The position numbers and the translations under genes were made by a program. A stretch of DNA of 64,000 nucleotides from the NCBI GenBank assembly GCA_964563135.1, contig CAZLWV010000018.1, positions 9,671-73,670 on the forward strand. Reading direction: 5' to 3'. Below, piece after piece: positions 16,400 through 24,748 of the stretch (positions are counted from its first letter, which is position 1; every line of letters begins with the position of its first letter). This DNA comes from JAAYAY01 sp964563135. Its GTDB lineage: Bacteria > Planctomycetota > Planctomycetia > Pirellulales > Thermoguttaceae. Under the pieces are notes generated by a model. It did no database searches. It worked only from the letters and a program-made list of their open reading frames with translations, and had not been told where the DNA came from.

Positions 16400-17889
16400 A
16401 CCAGAAACAGAACTTCGCGTTCTACGATGGACTGATCCAGAACTACCTGGAGAAGCAGGCGACACCCGCGGAGGAGAAACAGTTCCGTCTCCTCCTGGGC
16501 GAGGAGACGTTTCGCCGACGGGTTGCCGAGTATGCCATCGATCTGGGCTGCCTGTACTCGCAGGCTTCGCAAGGCATGCTCGACGCCACTGCGGTGGATC
16601 TGCCCGAACCCGCTGCCCGCACACGCCGGCGGGTACTGGTTGCTGCCGCCGTCGCGGCCTCGTTCCTGATCGCCGTGGCCGGACTGTGGAGATTCTGGCA
16701 TCAAGGCAATTCCCCGCCCAGCATCGCCGGCGGTACTCCCGGCCCAGGCAGCCGGGGGAGCCAGACTGCAGGAGGGCCGGCCTCCGTTGGTCTGTCCCAG
16801 CCTTCGGGAATTGCGCTTGCGGAGGGCATCGCCGGCCGCGTCGTGGTATCCAGCGGTTCTGATCCCGCGAAATCGCGGGAGGTTGCTGACGGGACGGTCC
16901 TCGAGTCGGGGGACACGCTCCGCACCATTGGTGAGAATAGTTTCGCGGTGGTCAAGTTTCACGATGGCACGATACTCACTGTCACTGCGGAATCGCAACT
17001 GACCTGCAAAGAGGTGAACAGCCAGAAGAGGGTCGGTATTCCCACCGGCGAAGTCGTGGCCCAGGTCGCTCGGCAGAAGGAATCCTGCCCGATGGTCATC
17101 ACCACGTCCAATGCGGAAGCGGAGGTCCTGGGAACCAAACTCACCATGTACACCGACGTTGCCCTCACGGAGTTGGCAGTACACGAGGGAAAAGTGCTGT
17201 TCCGGCGAATTGCCGACGGCCAGGCCGTCAATGTCCTGGGGGGCGAGTGTGCCGTGGCCGCTGCCGATGCCGACCTGGCGCCCCGCCCGATTCAAGCGGC
17301 TCCCCGCGAATGGGATGCTGATTTCGAGTCGGGGCTCCCCGGGCGCTGGGGCGACGGAGTATGGGTCCCCGGCGAAAGGCTGATGGATTCGAACGGTGCG
17401 GTCCGCGCGGTGCGTCGCCCCGAAGAACAGGGCGATGAACCGGCACCGTGTTTTGTGACGACTGGCAGAAACTGGGCGCAAGGCCTGTTTCGTGTCGAAG
17501 ATGACACCCACCTGAACTTCCGATACAAGCTGACGACGCCGGGCCGGTTCGTCGTCAGGGTCAATGCCCGTACTGACGGCCCCACTGCGACGTTTGTCGG
17601 TACTTTTGTATACCAGCGTCACGAGATGTGGGAAATCCCGCGCAATCAGTGGCAAACCGCGTGCATCCCTTTGAGCCAATTTCGAAAATTCGACACAAAC
17701 CCATCCCGCGGTGCGGCGACAACCGAGCTGAAAACGGGCAACGTCGTGACCTTGCTCATTTTCCGCACGCAGGCGAAGGATCCGGGATTGATGATCGACC
17801 ACATCTGGGTCACACGCGGCTCGCCTGAATCGGCCAGCGTTCTTGGCCCTTCGGAGTTGCCGGGTGACGTCAAGAGCACCACGCCCTGA
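16396..17889 (+). CDS. FecR-domain membrane protein 2
   Basis: Intact paralogue of the gene at 13930, 497 aa. It has the same plan: cytoplasmic helical segment (IQNYLEKQATPAEEKQ), a membrane helix around residues 77-97 (VLVAAAVAASFLIAVAG), a Pro/Gly-rich linker, the FecR domain (GRVVVSSG, LESGDTLRT, EAEVLGTKLTMY, VHEGKV) and a C-terminal beta-rich domain with DTHLNF, PRNQWQTA and DHIWVTRG. It follows the sigma gene with a 4-base overlap and probably controls it as an anti-sigma factor that senses something outside the membrane. The ligand is unknown. Confidence 0.85.
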   Translation: MNQKQNFAFYDGLIQNYLEKQATPAEEKQFRLLLGEETFRRRVAEYAIDLGCLYSQASQGMLDATAVDLPEPAARTRRRVLVAAAVAASFLIAVAGLWRFWHQGNSPPSIAGGTPGPGSRGSQTAGGPASVGLSQPSGIALAEGIAGRVVVSSGSDPAKSREVADGTVLESGDTLRTIGENSFAVVKFHDGTILTVTAESQLTCKEVNSQKRVGIPTGEVVAQVARQKESCPMVITTSNAEAEVLGTKLTMYTDVALTELAVHEGKVLFRRIADGQAVNVLGGECAVAAADADLAPRPIQAAPREWDADFESGLPGRWGDGVWVPGERLMDSNGAVRAVRRPEEQGDEPAPCFVTTGRNWAQGLFRVEDDTHLNFRYKLTTPGRFVVRVNARTDGPTATFVGTFVYQRHEMWEIPRNQWQTACIPLSQFRKFDTNPSRGAATTELKTGNVVTLLIFRTQAKDPGLMIDHIWVTRGSPESASVLGPSELPGDVKSTTP

Positions 17890-17965
17890 CCCGAGGGAGA
17901 AGTGCCTCTGCCGAGAGTTGCCTGGAGCCGATCGCAGAACTTCTGCTGCTACCAGTAGCCTCTGC

Positions 17966-17984
17966 CCAAGGGGAGCCTCCTTGG
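17966..17984. terminator. hairpin between convergent genes
   Basis: ccaagggg-agc-ctccttgg forms an 8-bp stem with one G-T pair between the end of the second FecR gene and the end of the minus-strand membrane protein gene. It could stop transcription from both sides. No strong T-run is present. Confidence 0.35.
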
Positions 17985-18002
17985 TGGTTGCGGCGTAGGC
18001 CT

Positions 18003-19376
18003 TTACTCCGTTTCTGAGAGCGGCTTTTCGCCGTTGACCACCGGCGCCCCCGCCTCGTCTTTGCCGATCTCGGGAAGGTCGGATGCAGCATCGTTGCCTC
18101 CCGCATCCTCGAGATACACCTCGTCGATCTCGGTGTCGTCGACGTCCCGACGCAGCAGAAGGTATATCCCGGACGCCGAAACCCAAAAATAGCTGTAGAG
18201 ATAGCCCACCGCGAGAAGGCGGACGCAGTCGCTCCAAATGCGAATCAACAGATCACCCAGCCAGCCGACGTGGCTGGGCGAGTCGCCATTGGAAAACTTG
18301 TAGAAAACGCCAGACGCAGGAACTGGGCGAGGTGTCTCCTGTTTCGACTCCGGCTGTGCAGCCCCCTTCACCGCCGGCTCGGCCGTAGCCGCGAACTGTC
18401 CCCCGGATCCCCAACAGGCGGCCCCCTGCGTCAGTCCGATGAGGGTCTGGGCGAACCCAAATACCACCAGCCACCCCAGAATTCCCACCACCGTGACGAG
18501 CACGGCATAGAAGAAGTAATGGAGCGGACGCTGGAAGACGTAGGCATAACTTCGGCTCAGAGCGTCGAAACTGTCGGTGCCCTCGGTGCTGATTGTGGCA
18601 AACATCAGAGGCCAGCCGAAGGCTAGTCCCGCCAGGAGCAGTACCATCAGGAACCCGCCGGCGAGGACCAGCGGCCACACGATTCCGGCCACCAAGAGAC
18701 CGAGATTCCATCGCATGAGAAGCAGCCCGAAGACGGCGATGAGCAATACACCTACAAGCACGAAGAGGAAGGGGAACAGGGGGGCCCACGCATAGGCCCT
18801 CCAGCGAGCCTTGGCATAGCCGATCATCCCTCCCCAACCGACTCTCTCCCCGCAGGCCAACTGCACGGCTGCGGCACGCGTTACCGCCCCGCCTGCCAGC
18901 GCCCAGACGACCAACGCCCACAACGCACAAAGGAGAGAGTAGGCCAGTCTGCTCGCCTGAAACTCCCGGCCTGGCCCGAGGTTGAGAGAAAATGCCTGGC
19001 GGAACGGCCGGCTCAGATGCTCCCACGTGCCGACAATCGGATTGCTGTTGCGATAGCTGATCGAGCCGTCGAGGTCAGCCGATCCAGGCGCACTCCATTT
19101 CTGCAACCAGGGCACGGCTCCCGCGCTGTCGGCCACGGCCACAAGCGCGTTCCAAGGACAGCCGTTGCACGCGCTGTGCTGCGCGGCGATCTCGGCATTT
19201 CCCGAGAAGAACAGGCCGATCAGGGACCACCCGAGGATGGTGACCAGCGCGGCGATGCTCGAGAGCAGGAGGGGACGCAGTCCGATCGATATTCGGAAGC
19301 ATCGGAACAGAAGAAGCCAGGGGAAAAGCTCCGACCAGGCCACCGCACGCAAGGTTCCGCGATCGTCCTCAATCAT
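18003..19376 (-). CDS. multi-pass membrane protein of unknown function
   Basis: The start ATG 19376 is fixed by GGGAGG 9 bases upstream, giving 457 aa. About six hydrophobic segments are visible: LLLSSIAALVTILGWSLIG near the N terminus, LLCALWALVVWALAGG, a long hydrophobic pair around LFPFLFVLVGVLLIAVFGLL and VWPLVLAGGFLMVLLLAGLA, then YAVLVTVVGILGWLVVFG and a last one before YLLLRRDVDD. The C-terminal tail is acidic. I see no catalytic motif. It closes the minus-strand chaperone cluster with a gap of 290 bases, so it may have its own promoter. Confidence 0.65.
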   Translation of the reverse strand: MIEDDRGTLRAVAWSELFPWLLLFRCFRISIGLRPLLLSSIAALVTILGWSLIGLFFSGNAEIAAQHSACNGCPWNALVAVADSAGAVPWLQKWSAPGSADLDGSISYRNSNPIVGTWEHLSRPFRQAFSLNLGPGREFQASRLAYSLLCALWALVVWALAGGAVTRAAAVQLACGERVGWGGMIGYAKARWRAYAWAPLFPFLFVLVGVLLIAVFGLLLMRWNLGLLVAGIVWPLVLAGGFLMVLLLAGLAFGWPLMFATISTEGTDSFDALSRSYAYVFQRPLHYFFYAVLVTVVGILGWLVVFGFAQTLIGLTQGAACWGSGGQFAATAEPAVKGAAQPESKQETPRPVPASGVFYKFSNGDSPSHVGWLGDLLIRIWSDCVRLLAVGYLYSYFWVSASGIYLLLRRDVDDTEIDEVYLEDAGGNDAASDLPEIGKDEAGAPVVNGEKPLSETE

Positions 19377-19666
19377 GGCACTCAACCTCCCGGCAACCAA
19401 GGTGCATCTTGCAGCGATTTGGGATCGTTCGAGAGACGACTGTCCGGTATTCCCCACCAAGCATCACGCCCAGTTGCCGTGGCTCCGGCGGGAAGGGGGA
19501 CAATTGCCTCTCAAAAGATCCTTGCTTCGACAGTCCCCGGCATTATACGAGGTGGCAAAGGTTCTGCAAGCAGCACCCGTCCGCAGGAGAAACGCTGGGC
19601 AGTGGCCGCCACTTGGCTTTCTTTTCTCTGCCCTGAGAACCAGCCCGCCGGCTGCAGCGAACTGGA

Positions 19667-19861
19667 TCAGCCGATGCCGTGCAGGCCCGGCGTATCGATC
19701 CCTTCCGGACTCTCCTCCTCGGGTTCCCAGGGAAGACCGTACTCCTCGTTGAGCCAGCGGTTTGCGTCGATGCCCTTGCACCGCCGGCTGCAGAACGGCA
19801 TCGCCCGGCTCCGTTCCGGATCGAACAATGCACCGCAGATCGAGCAACGCATTTCGCTCAT
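19667..19861 (-). CDS. yacG: YacG-type zinc protein (DNA gyrase inhibitor family)
   Basis: Tiny zinc-finger protein. The motif CSICGALF, then PFCSRRCKGID about 18 residues later, gives the four Cys of the YacG fold, and WLNEEYGLP and an acidic tail follow as in the family. E. coli YacG binds GyrB and inhibits gyrase. Here that role is carried over by similarity only. Several starts are possible: ATG 19861 (65 aa), ATG 19852 or TTG 19876. It sits 66 bases downstream of fmdB. Confidence 0.8.
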   Translation of the reverse strand: MSEMRCSICGALFDPERSRAMPFCSRRCKGIDANRWLNEEYGLPWEPEEESPEGIDTPGLHGIG

Positions 19862-19927
19862 ACCGGGAAGGCCCAAGGAACGTGTTCTCGGGGTCGGACC
19901 TGAAAACGTCTTTCCGCCCTGCCTCCA

Positions 19928-20209
19928 TCAGTCCTTGCTGGAGGATGAGGCACTCTTCTCAGCGGAGGACGATTTCGTCTCGCTCTTCGACGACTTCTCG
20001 GCCTCAGCGCCCTTGCGATAGGATTCGCTCCGATAGTCGGTCTTGTAGAAGCCGGACCCCTTGAAGACAATTGCCGCGCCCGTGCCGAACAGGCGGCGCA
20101 GCTTCAGCCGTCCGCACGCCGGGCACTTCCGCTTGGCGTTTTCGGTGATCGACTGAAATAGTTCGAACTCGTGTTCGCACGCGTCGCAAACGTAGTCGTA
20201 GGTTGGCAT
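19928..20209 (-). CDS. FmdB-family zinc-ribbon protein
   Basis: 93-aa protein beginning MPTYDYVCDACEHEFE with a second pair CPACG, the FmdB/CxxC zinc-ribbon type often annotated as a putative regulatory protein. The middle GSGFYKTDYRSE is a family hallmark. The last 30 residues are a Lys/Ser/Glu tail. It lies 54 bases after grpE and is likely part of the chaperone transcript. Its function is not established. Confidence 0.88.
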   Translation of the reverse strand: MPTYDYVCDACEHEFELFQSITENAKRKCPACGRLKLRRLFGTGAAIVFKGSGFYKTDYRSESYRKGAEAEKSSKSETKSSSAEKSASSSSKD

Positions 20210-20263
20210 GGTGGATCAGTTCCTCATATTCACGGGGGGACGCGGCCCGGCGCGTCCGGCTAC

Positions 20264-20962
20264 TCACGGTTGCGGTTCGTCCGGCAACTCACATCCGGCC
20301 GGCATTTCCTGGCTTTCATCCTTCTCTCCGCTCGACTCGGACTGTTCCGGGGCGGGAGGTGCCGTCGACACGACAACCTGGGACGGACGCACGACGCGGT
20401 CGTGCAGGGTGAATCCGACCTGCGTCACATGGAGCACAGTTCCGGCCGGGTGATCGGCCGAAGGCATCTGGGAAATCGCTTCATGAAGATTCGGATCGAA
20501 CGGCTGGCCAGCGGCCTCGATCTTCAGGCAATGGAAGCGTTCCAGCACGGTCTCCAATTGCGTGCGGACCATCTGGAAACCTTCGAGCAGCAAGCCCGCC
20601 TCGCCGGCCTTCTGCGCCGCGTCGGCGGCGCGTCCCATGTTGTCCCAGATCGGCAGCAGTTCGCGAAGAAGATCGAGGTTGGCGTAGCGCCGCTCTTCCG
20701 CCATCTGGCGATTGCTGCGACGGCGGAAGTTCTCCAGTTCGGCGGAACTGCGAAGCGCGCGGTTCTGGGCTTCTTCCAGTTCCGCCTGCAACCTGCCGAG
20801 ATCGGCGGCCAGATGATTTGCGACCGATTCGGCGTCGATGGCGGAATCGTTGGCCACCGCTTCCTCGGCGGCTGTATCTTGCGACACGCCGGCCTCGATC
20901 GGTTCGTCCTGCGGCGAACTGCCGGGTGGCGGAGCGGGTTTGGGTGTTTCCTCTTGTGACAC
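20264..20962 (-). CDS. grpE: nucleotide exchange factor GrpE
   Basis: Promotes ADP release from DnaK. The 232-aa protein has a long acidic N-terminal part, a coiled-coil (ADLGRLQAELEEAQNRALRS), ENFRRRSNRQ, LLPIWDNMGRA and the C-terminal beta domain with PFDPNLHEAISQ, TVLHVTQVGFTLHDRVVRPS. A Pro/Ser/Glu-rich tail of about 35 residues is longer than usual. It is downstream of dnaJ with a gap of 427 bases that contains a REP-like element, so it may have its own promoter. No dnaK is in the window. Confidence 0.95.
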   Translation of the reverse strand: MSQEETPKPAPPPGSSPQDEPIEAGVSQDTAAEEAVANDSAIDAESVANHLAADLGRLQAELEEAQNRALRSSAELENFRRRSNRQMAEERRYANLDLLRELLPIWDNMGRAADAAQKAGEAGLLLEGFQMVRTQLETVLERFHCLKIEAAGQPFDPNLHEAISQMPSADHPAGTVLHVTQVGFTLHDRVVRPSQVVVSTAPPAPEQSESSGEKDESQEMPAGCELPDEPQP

Positions 20963-21389
20963 GTCGTGTTACCTCAAGGCAAGTCTGGGGGAGCCGTCGG
21001 CGCCAAACCCTCGCCGCGCCAAGCTCATCCAGAGATTGTGTGATGTGTACCAGTCCGACAACAAACGCGGCCGGATGGGTTCCGTGAATCGCTGACAGAG
21101 CACCGGGTGGCGGGGCCGCCAGAGGACGCCGACCGACGGTCGGCCGCGAGCTACCGCTCGGCTATCCGTGGCTTGCTTCCGTTCGGCGCCGGTCTCTGTC
21201 AAAGACTTGACGAACTCTGAGATCAACTGGTGGTGCAGCACTCTCCCGCAGGCATGGCTGTGCATGATTGGCGGTCTTATCAGCGGTTCTGAATCGGGTT
21301 GCGTGATTCCCAGAATGGGCCCTCTTCCCGGAGCCGCCTCCCGAAGGGTGGCGGCGGAGTCTGGATCTCTAAGAATCGTGCAAGTCTAT
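20963..21389. other. dnaJ-grpE spacer with a REP-like palindromic element
   Basis: No gene is recognised. The spacer holds two neighbouring inverted repeats (21109-21120 and 21146-21161) that recur in another spacer near 48.3 kb. The rest shows nothing clear. Confidence 0.45.
21109..21161 (-). repeat. REP-like intergenic element, copy A
   Basis: Contains ggcggggccgcc followed by gcgagctaccgctcgg. The second 16-base block is identical, in reverse complement, to 48309-48324. Both blocks can form hairpins. Copy A has extra sequence between the blocks compared with copy B. Confidence 0.5.
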
Positions 21390-22514
21390 TCAGAAGTACT
21401 CCTTCAGTTTTGCGAAAAAGCTCTTCCTTTCGGGTGTGACGTTCTTGTGTTCGAGTTCGGCCAGTTCCCGCAGCACGGCTTCATGTTCGGGGGTCAGGGT
21501 CTTGGGTACTTCGATATACACCTGGACGAGCAGGTCCCCTCGCCCTCGATGCCGGGGGTTGGGCATCCCCCGGCCGCGAAGGCGAAAGACCTCGCCACTC
21601 GGCGTGCCCGCGGGGACCTTGAGTTCGTCGCGGCCGTCAAGGGTCGGCACTTCCAGTGTGGTCCCGAGCGCCGCCTGCGCGAAACCGATCGGGATCTGGC
21701 AGACGAGGTCGTCGCCGTTGCGATGGAACAGCGGATGCTCAGCAACCTGGATGAAGCAATAGCAGTCTCCCGGAGGCCCGCCGTCAGGGCTCGGCTCGCC
21801 CTCGCCTTGCAGCCGCAATCGCGTGCCGTTGTCGACACCGGCTGGTATGTTGATTTCACGTTGGACCCGCTGGGCGGTCAGCCCGGTCCCGCGGCAGTCC
21901 GTGCAGACGTCGCGGATGATCGTTCCCCGGCCCTGGCATGACGGGCATGTGGTCTGGACCGAGAAGATGCCGGTCGACTGCACGACCCTTCCCTGGCCGC
22001 CGCAGTAGGCACAGTGTTCGGGTTGCGTTCCTTTCTTGGCTCCGGATCCGCCGCAAGTCTCGCATTTCACGCGGCGTTTGAAGCGCACTTCCTTCGTCGC
22101 ACCGCGTGCGGCCTCAAACAGGTCCAGGGTCACCTCGCACTTGACGTCGGTGCCACGCCGAACCCTGCGGCCCCGTCCGCGGCCGCCGCCGAACATGCCG
22201 CCGAAGAGGCTGTCGCCGAAAATGTCGCCAAAGGCCTCGAAGATGTCCCCCACGTCGTGGAAATGCGGTGTTCCGCCCTGGACTCCGTCGATTCCCGCGT
22301 GGCCGTAGCGGTCGTAACGGGCACGCTTCTCGGAATTGTTGAGGACTTCAAACGCCTCCGCAGCCTCCTTGAAACGCTCGATGGCTTCCTCATCCCCGGG
22401 ATTGCGGTCCGGGTGGTACTTCATGGCCGCTTTGCGATAGGCTTCGGCGATCTCTTTCTCGGTCGCCGAGCGTTCCACGCCGAGCACTTCGTAGTAGTCG
22501 CGTTTTTCGGCCAT
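21390..22514 (-). CDS. dnaJ: chaperone DnaJ
   Basis: Co-chaperone that delivers substrates to DnaK. At 374 aa it has the full type I plan: J domain with HPD (KYHPDRNPG about residue 32), Gly/Phe-rich segment (GGMFGGGRGRGRR), four CxxCxGxG zinc repeats (CETCGGSG, CAYCGGQG, CPSCQGRG, CTDCRGTG) and the C-terminal substrate-binding domains. It is transcribed after groEL1 with a 96-base gap that contains a strong hairpin. Cluster context suggests heat-shock control, but no CIRCE element is visible. Confidence 0.97.
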   Translation of the reverse strand: MAEKRDYYEVLGVERSATEKEIAEAYRKAAMKYHPDRNPGDEEAIERFKEAAEAFEVLNNSEKRARYDRYGHAGIDGVQGGTPHFHDVGDIFEAFGDIFGDSLFGGMFGGGRGRGRRVRRGTDVKCEVTLDLFEAARGATKEVRFKRRVKCETCGGSGAKKGTQPEHCAYCGGQGRVVQSTGIFSVQTTCPSCQGRGTIIRDVCTDCRGTGLTAQRVQREINIPAGVDNGTRLRLQGEGEPSPDGGPPGDCYCFIQVAEHPLFHRNGDDLVCQIPIGFAQAALGTTLEVPTLDGRDELKVPAGTPSGEVFRLRGRGMPNPRHRGRGDLLVQVYIEVPKTLTPEHEAVLRELAELEHKNVTPERKSFFAKLKEYF

Positions 22515-22556
22515 GGAAAGTGCTTTTGCAGGGGCCTTGCGGCAAATGAGGCGAAA

Positions 22557-22585
22557 CGGGCCACCTCAACTGTCGAGGTGGCCCG
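22557..22585 (-). terminator. strong hairpin between groEL1 and dnaJ
   Basis: Perfect 11-bp inverted repeat, cgggccacctc / gaggtggcccg, with a 7-base loop. On the minus strand it is followed by TTTC, a poor U-tract. It could end or attenuate the groEL1 message, or protect its 3' end after processing, thereby setting the GroEL to DnaJ ratio. Confidence 0.5.
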
Positions 22586-22610
22586 CTGCAATGTCACGAG
22601 AACAAGGATA

Positions 22611-24227
22611 CTAGCGCACGGCGCCTTCTGTTGCGACGCCCTTCTTGCCCTTCTCCAGGTCGGTGACCAGGGTCTCGGTCGTGAGCATCAGTCCGGCAAT
22701 GCTGGCCGCGTTCTCCAAGGCGGTTCGTACGACCTTGAGAGGGTCGATGATACCGGCCTTGAACATGTCGACATACACGCCTGTGGCCGCGTCGTAGCCG
22801 GTGTTGGTCGGCTTCTCACGCACCTCGTCGGCGATGACCGCGCCGTCAAGGCCGCAGTTGTCCGCGATCTGCTCGAGCGGCTTGCTGAGAACACGCGCGA
22901 CAATGTCGATGCCGATCTTCTCGTCGCCCTTGGCACCGGACCGGGCGGCCTCGACGGCCTCGCGGCTTCGCAAGAGAGCCACCCCTCCGCCGGGAAGCAC
23001 GCCTTCTTCGACGGCCGCACGCGTCGCGTGCAGTGCGTCTTCGACACGGGCCTTTGTCTGCTTCATCTCGGCTTCGGTGCTCGCCCCGACCGACACCACG
23101 GCAACGCCGCCGGAGAGCTTCGCCAGACGCTCCTGGTACTTCTCCCGGTCGTAGTCGCTCTCGGTCGTTTCGATCTGGGAGCGGAGCTGGTCGACGCGGG
23201 CCTTGATGTCGGCCTTCTTCCCGGCTCCCTCGACGATGGTCGTCGAGTCCTTGTCGACCGTGATCCGCTTGGCCTGGCCCAGGTGTTCGAGGGTCAGGTT
23301 CTCGAGCTTGATGCCGAGATCCTCGCTGATCATGGTTCCGCCGGTCAGGATGGCGATGTCGCCCAGCATGGCCTTGCGGCGGTCGCCGAACCCCGGAGCC
23401 TTGACGGCACACACGTTGAGAACTCCGCGGAGCTTGTTGACCACGAGCATCGTCAGCGCTTCGCCGTCGATGTCCTCGGCGATGATGAGCAGGGCCCTGC
23501 CCGTCTGGCCGACCTTTTCGAGGATCGGAATCAGATCGCGGATGCTGCTGATCTTCTTCTCGTGGATGAGGATCAGAGTGTTTTCGAGCTGGCAGTCCAT
23601 CTCGGCGGTGCGATTGATAAAGTACGGCGAAAGGTAGCCCTTGTCGAACTGCATGCCCTCGACGACCTCGTAGGTCGTTTCCGCCGTCTTGCCTTCCTCC
23701 ACGGTGATCACGCCGTCTTTGCCGACCTTTTCCATGGCCTCGGCCAGGAGGTTGCCGATGGCATGGTCGTTGTTGGCGCTGATGGCGCCAACATTGGCGA
23801 TCTCTTCCTGCTTGGTGACGACCTTGCGCATGGAGATCAAGTGCTCGATGGCGGCGTCGACGCCGCGCTCGATGCCGCGGCGGATGGCAGCGGGATTGCT
23901 GCCGGCCGCGATGTTCCGCAGACCTTCCTTGAAGATCGCGCGGGCCAGCACCGTGGCCGTCGTCGTGCCGTCCCCCGCGATGTCGGAGGTCTTGGAAGCC
24001 ACCTCGTTCACGAGCTTGGCCCCCATATTCTCGAAGCGGTCCTCCAGCTCGATTTCCTTGCTGACCGTCACGCCGTCCTTGGTGACTGTCGGGCCACCAA
24101 ACGACTTGTCGAGGATCACGTTGCGCCCCGTCGGGCCCATGGTGACCGCGACCGCATCGGCCAGCTTCTCAACGCCCTGCAGCATGCGTTTGCGGGCTTG
24201 CTCATCAAATAGAAGTTGCTTTGCCAC
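22611..24227 (-). CDS. groEL: chaperonin GroEL, copy without GGM tail
   Basis: 60-kDa chaperonin (538 aa) for ATP-driven folding with GroES. Seen are TMGPTGRNVILDKSFGGP, the ATPase segment GDGTTTATVLA (with DIA before it), VLPGGGVALL and a complete family length. The C terminus ends EKGKKGVATEGAVR, so the usual flexible Gly-Gly-Met repeat is missing. It is 107 bases after groES on the same strand. The paralogue at 24749-26425 has the GGM tail, so the two copies have probably diverged in role. Confidence 0.96.
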   Translation of the reverse strand: MAKQLLFDEQARKRMLQGVEKLADAVAVTMGPTGRNVILDKSFGGPTVTKDGVTVSKEIELEDRFENMGAKLVNEVASKTSDIAGDGTTTATVLARAIFKEGLRNIAAGSNPAAIRRGIERGVDAAIEHLISMRKVVTKQEEIANVGAISANNDHAIGNLLAEAMEKVGKDGVITVEEGKTAETTYEVVEGMQFDKGYLSPYFINRTAEMDCQLENTLILIHEKKISSIRDLIPILEKVGQTGRALLIIAEDIDGEALTMLVVNKLRGVLNVCAVKAPGFGDRRKAMLGDIAILTGGTMISEDLGIKLENLTLEHLGQAKRITVDKDSTTIVEGAGKKADIKARVDQLRSQIETTESDYDREKYQERLAKLSGGVAVVSVGASTEAEMKQTKARVEDALHATRAAVEEGVLPGGGVALLRSREAVEAARSGAKGDEKIGIDIVARVLSKPLEQIADNCGLDGAVIADEVREKPTNTGYDAATGVYVDMFKAGIIDPLKVVRTALENAASIAGLMLTTETLVTDLEKGKKGVATEGAVR

Positions 24228-24334
24228 GATGGCGGTTCCTTATGTGTACGTTGTTCTCGGAACGGCAGGACTCCGACTTGAGCCGGCCGGGCGGCAGGAT
24301 TCCACGCCGCCGAGCCGGCTCGAGTTCCGCCGTG

Positions 24335-24637
24335 CTACTTGATCACCTTGGCCAAAACGTCGCTCTCGCGGAGGATCTTCACCTCGCGCCCGTCAACCTC
24401 CACGTCGCTGCCGGAGTACTTGCCGTAGATCACCTCATCGCCGACGGCTACCGAAAGCTGGCCGCGCTCGCCACTGTCGAGCAGCTTGCCAGGGCCAACC
24501 GCCAGCACGATCCCGCGCTGCGGCTTCTCTTTGGCCGAGTCGGGAAGCACGATCCCGCCGGCGGTCTTCTCTTCGGCGGCAACCGGTTCGACAACAATAC
24601 GATCATCCAACGGATTGAGATTGATATCCTTTGCCAT
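24335..24637 (-). CDS. groES: co-chaperonin GroES
   Basis: 10-kDa lid of the chaperonin (100 aa from ATG 24637). Seen are PLDDRIVVEPV, the mobile-loop segment EEKTAGGIVLPDSAKEKPQ, VGDEVIYGKYSG and the end ESDVLAKVIK. It lies between two groEL genes, 111 bases after groEL2 and 107 before groEL1, so a single GroES may serve both. The usual order is groES-groEL. Here a groEL precedes it as well. Confidence 0.97.
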   Translation of the reverse strand: MAKDINLNPLDDRIVVEPVAAEEKTAGGIVLPDSAKEKPQRGIVLAVGPGKLLDSGERGQLSVAVGDEVIYGKYSGSDVEVDGREVKILRESDVLAKVIK

Positions 24638-24748
24638 GGTCTGAACCCTCGTGTATTGATGGATACGTTTCTGTCTTGGATCGGAAACCAACCGGCCGCG
24701 GCCACCTGCCGCGTCCGACTGCTGACTTTCGTGCACGACGCGGGAGGA

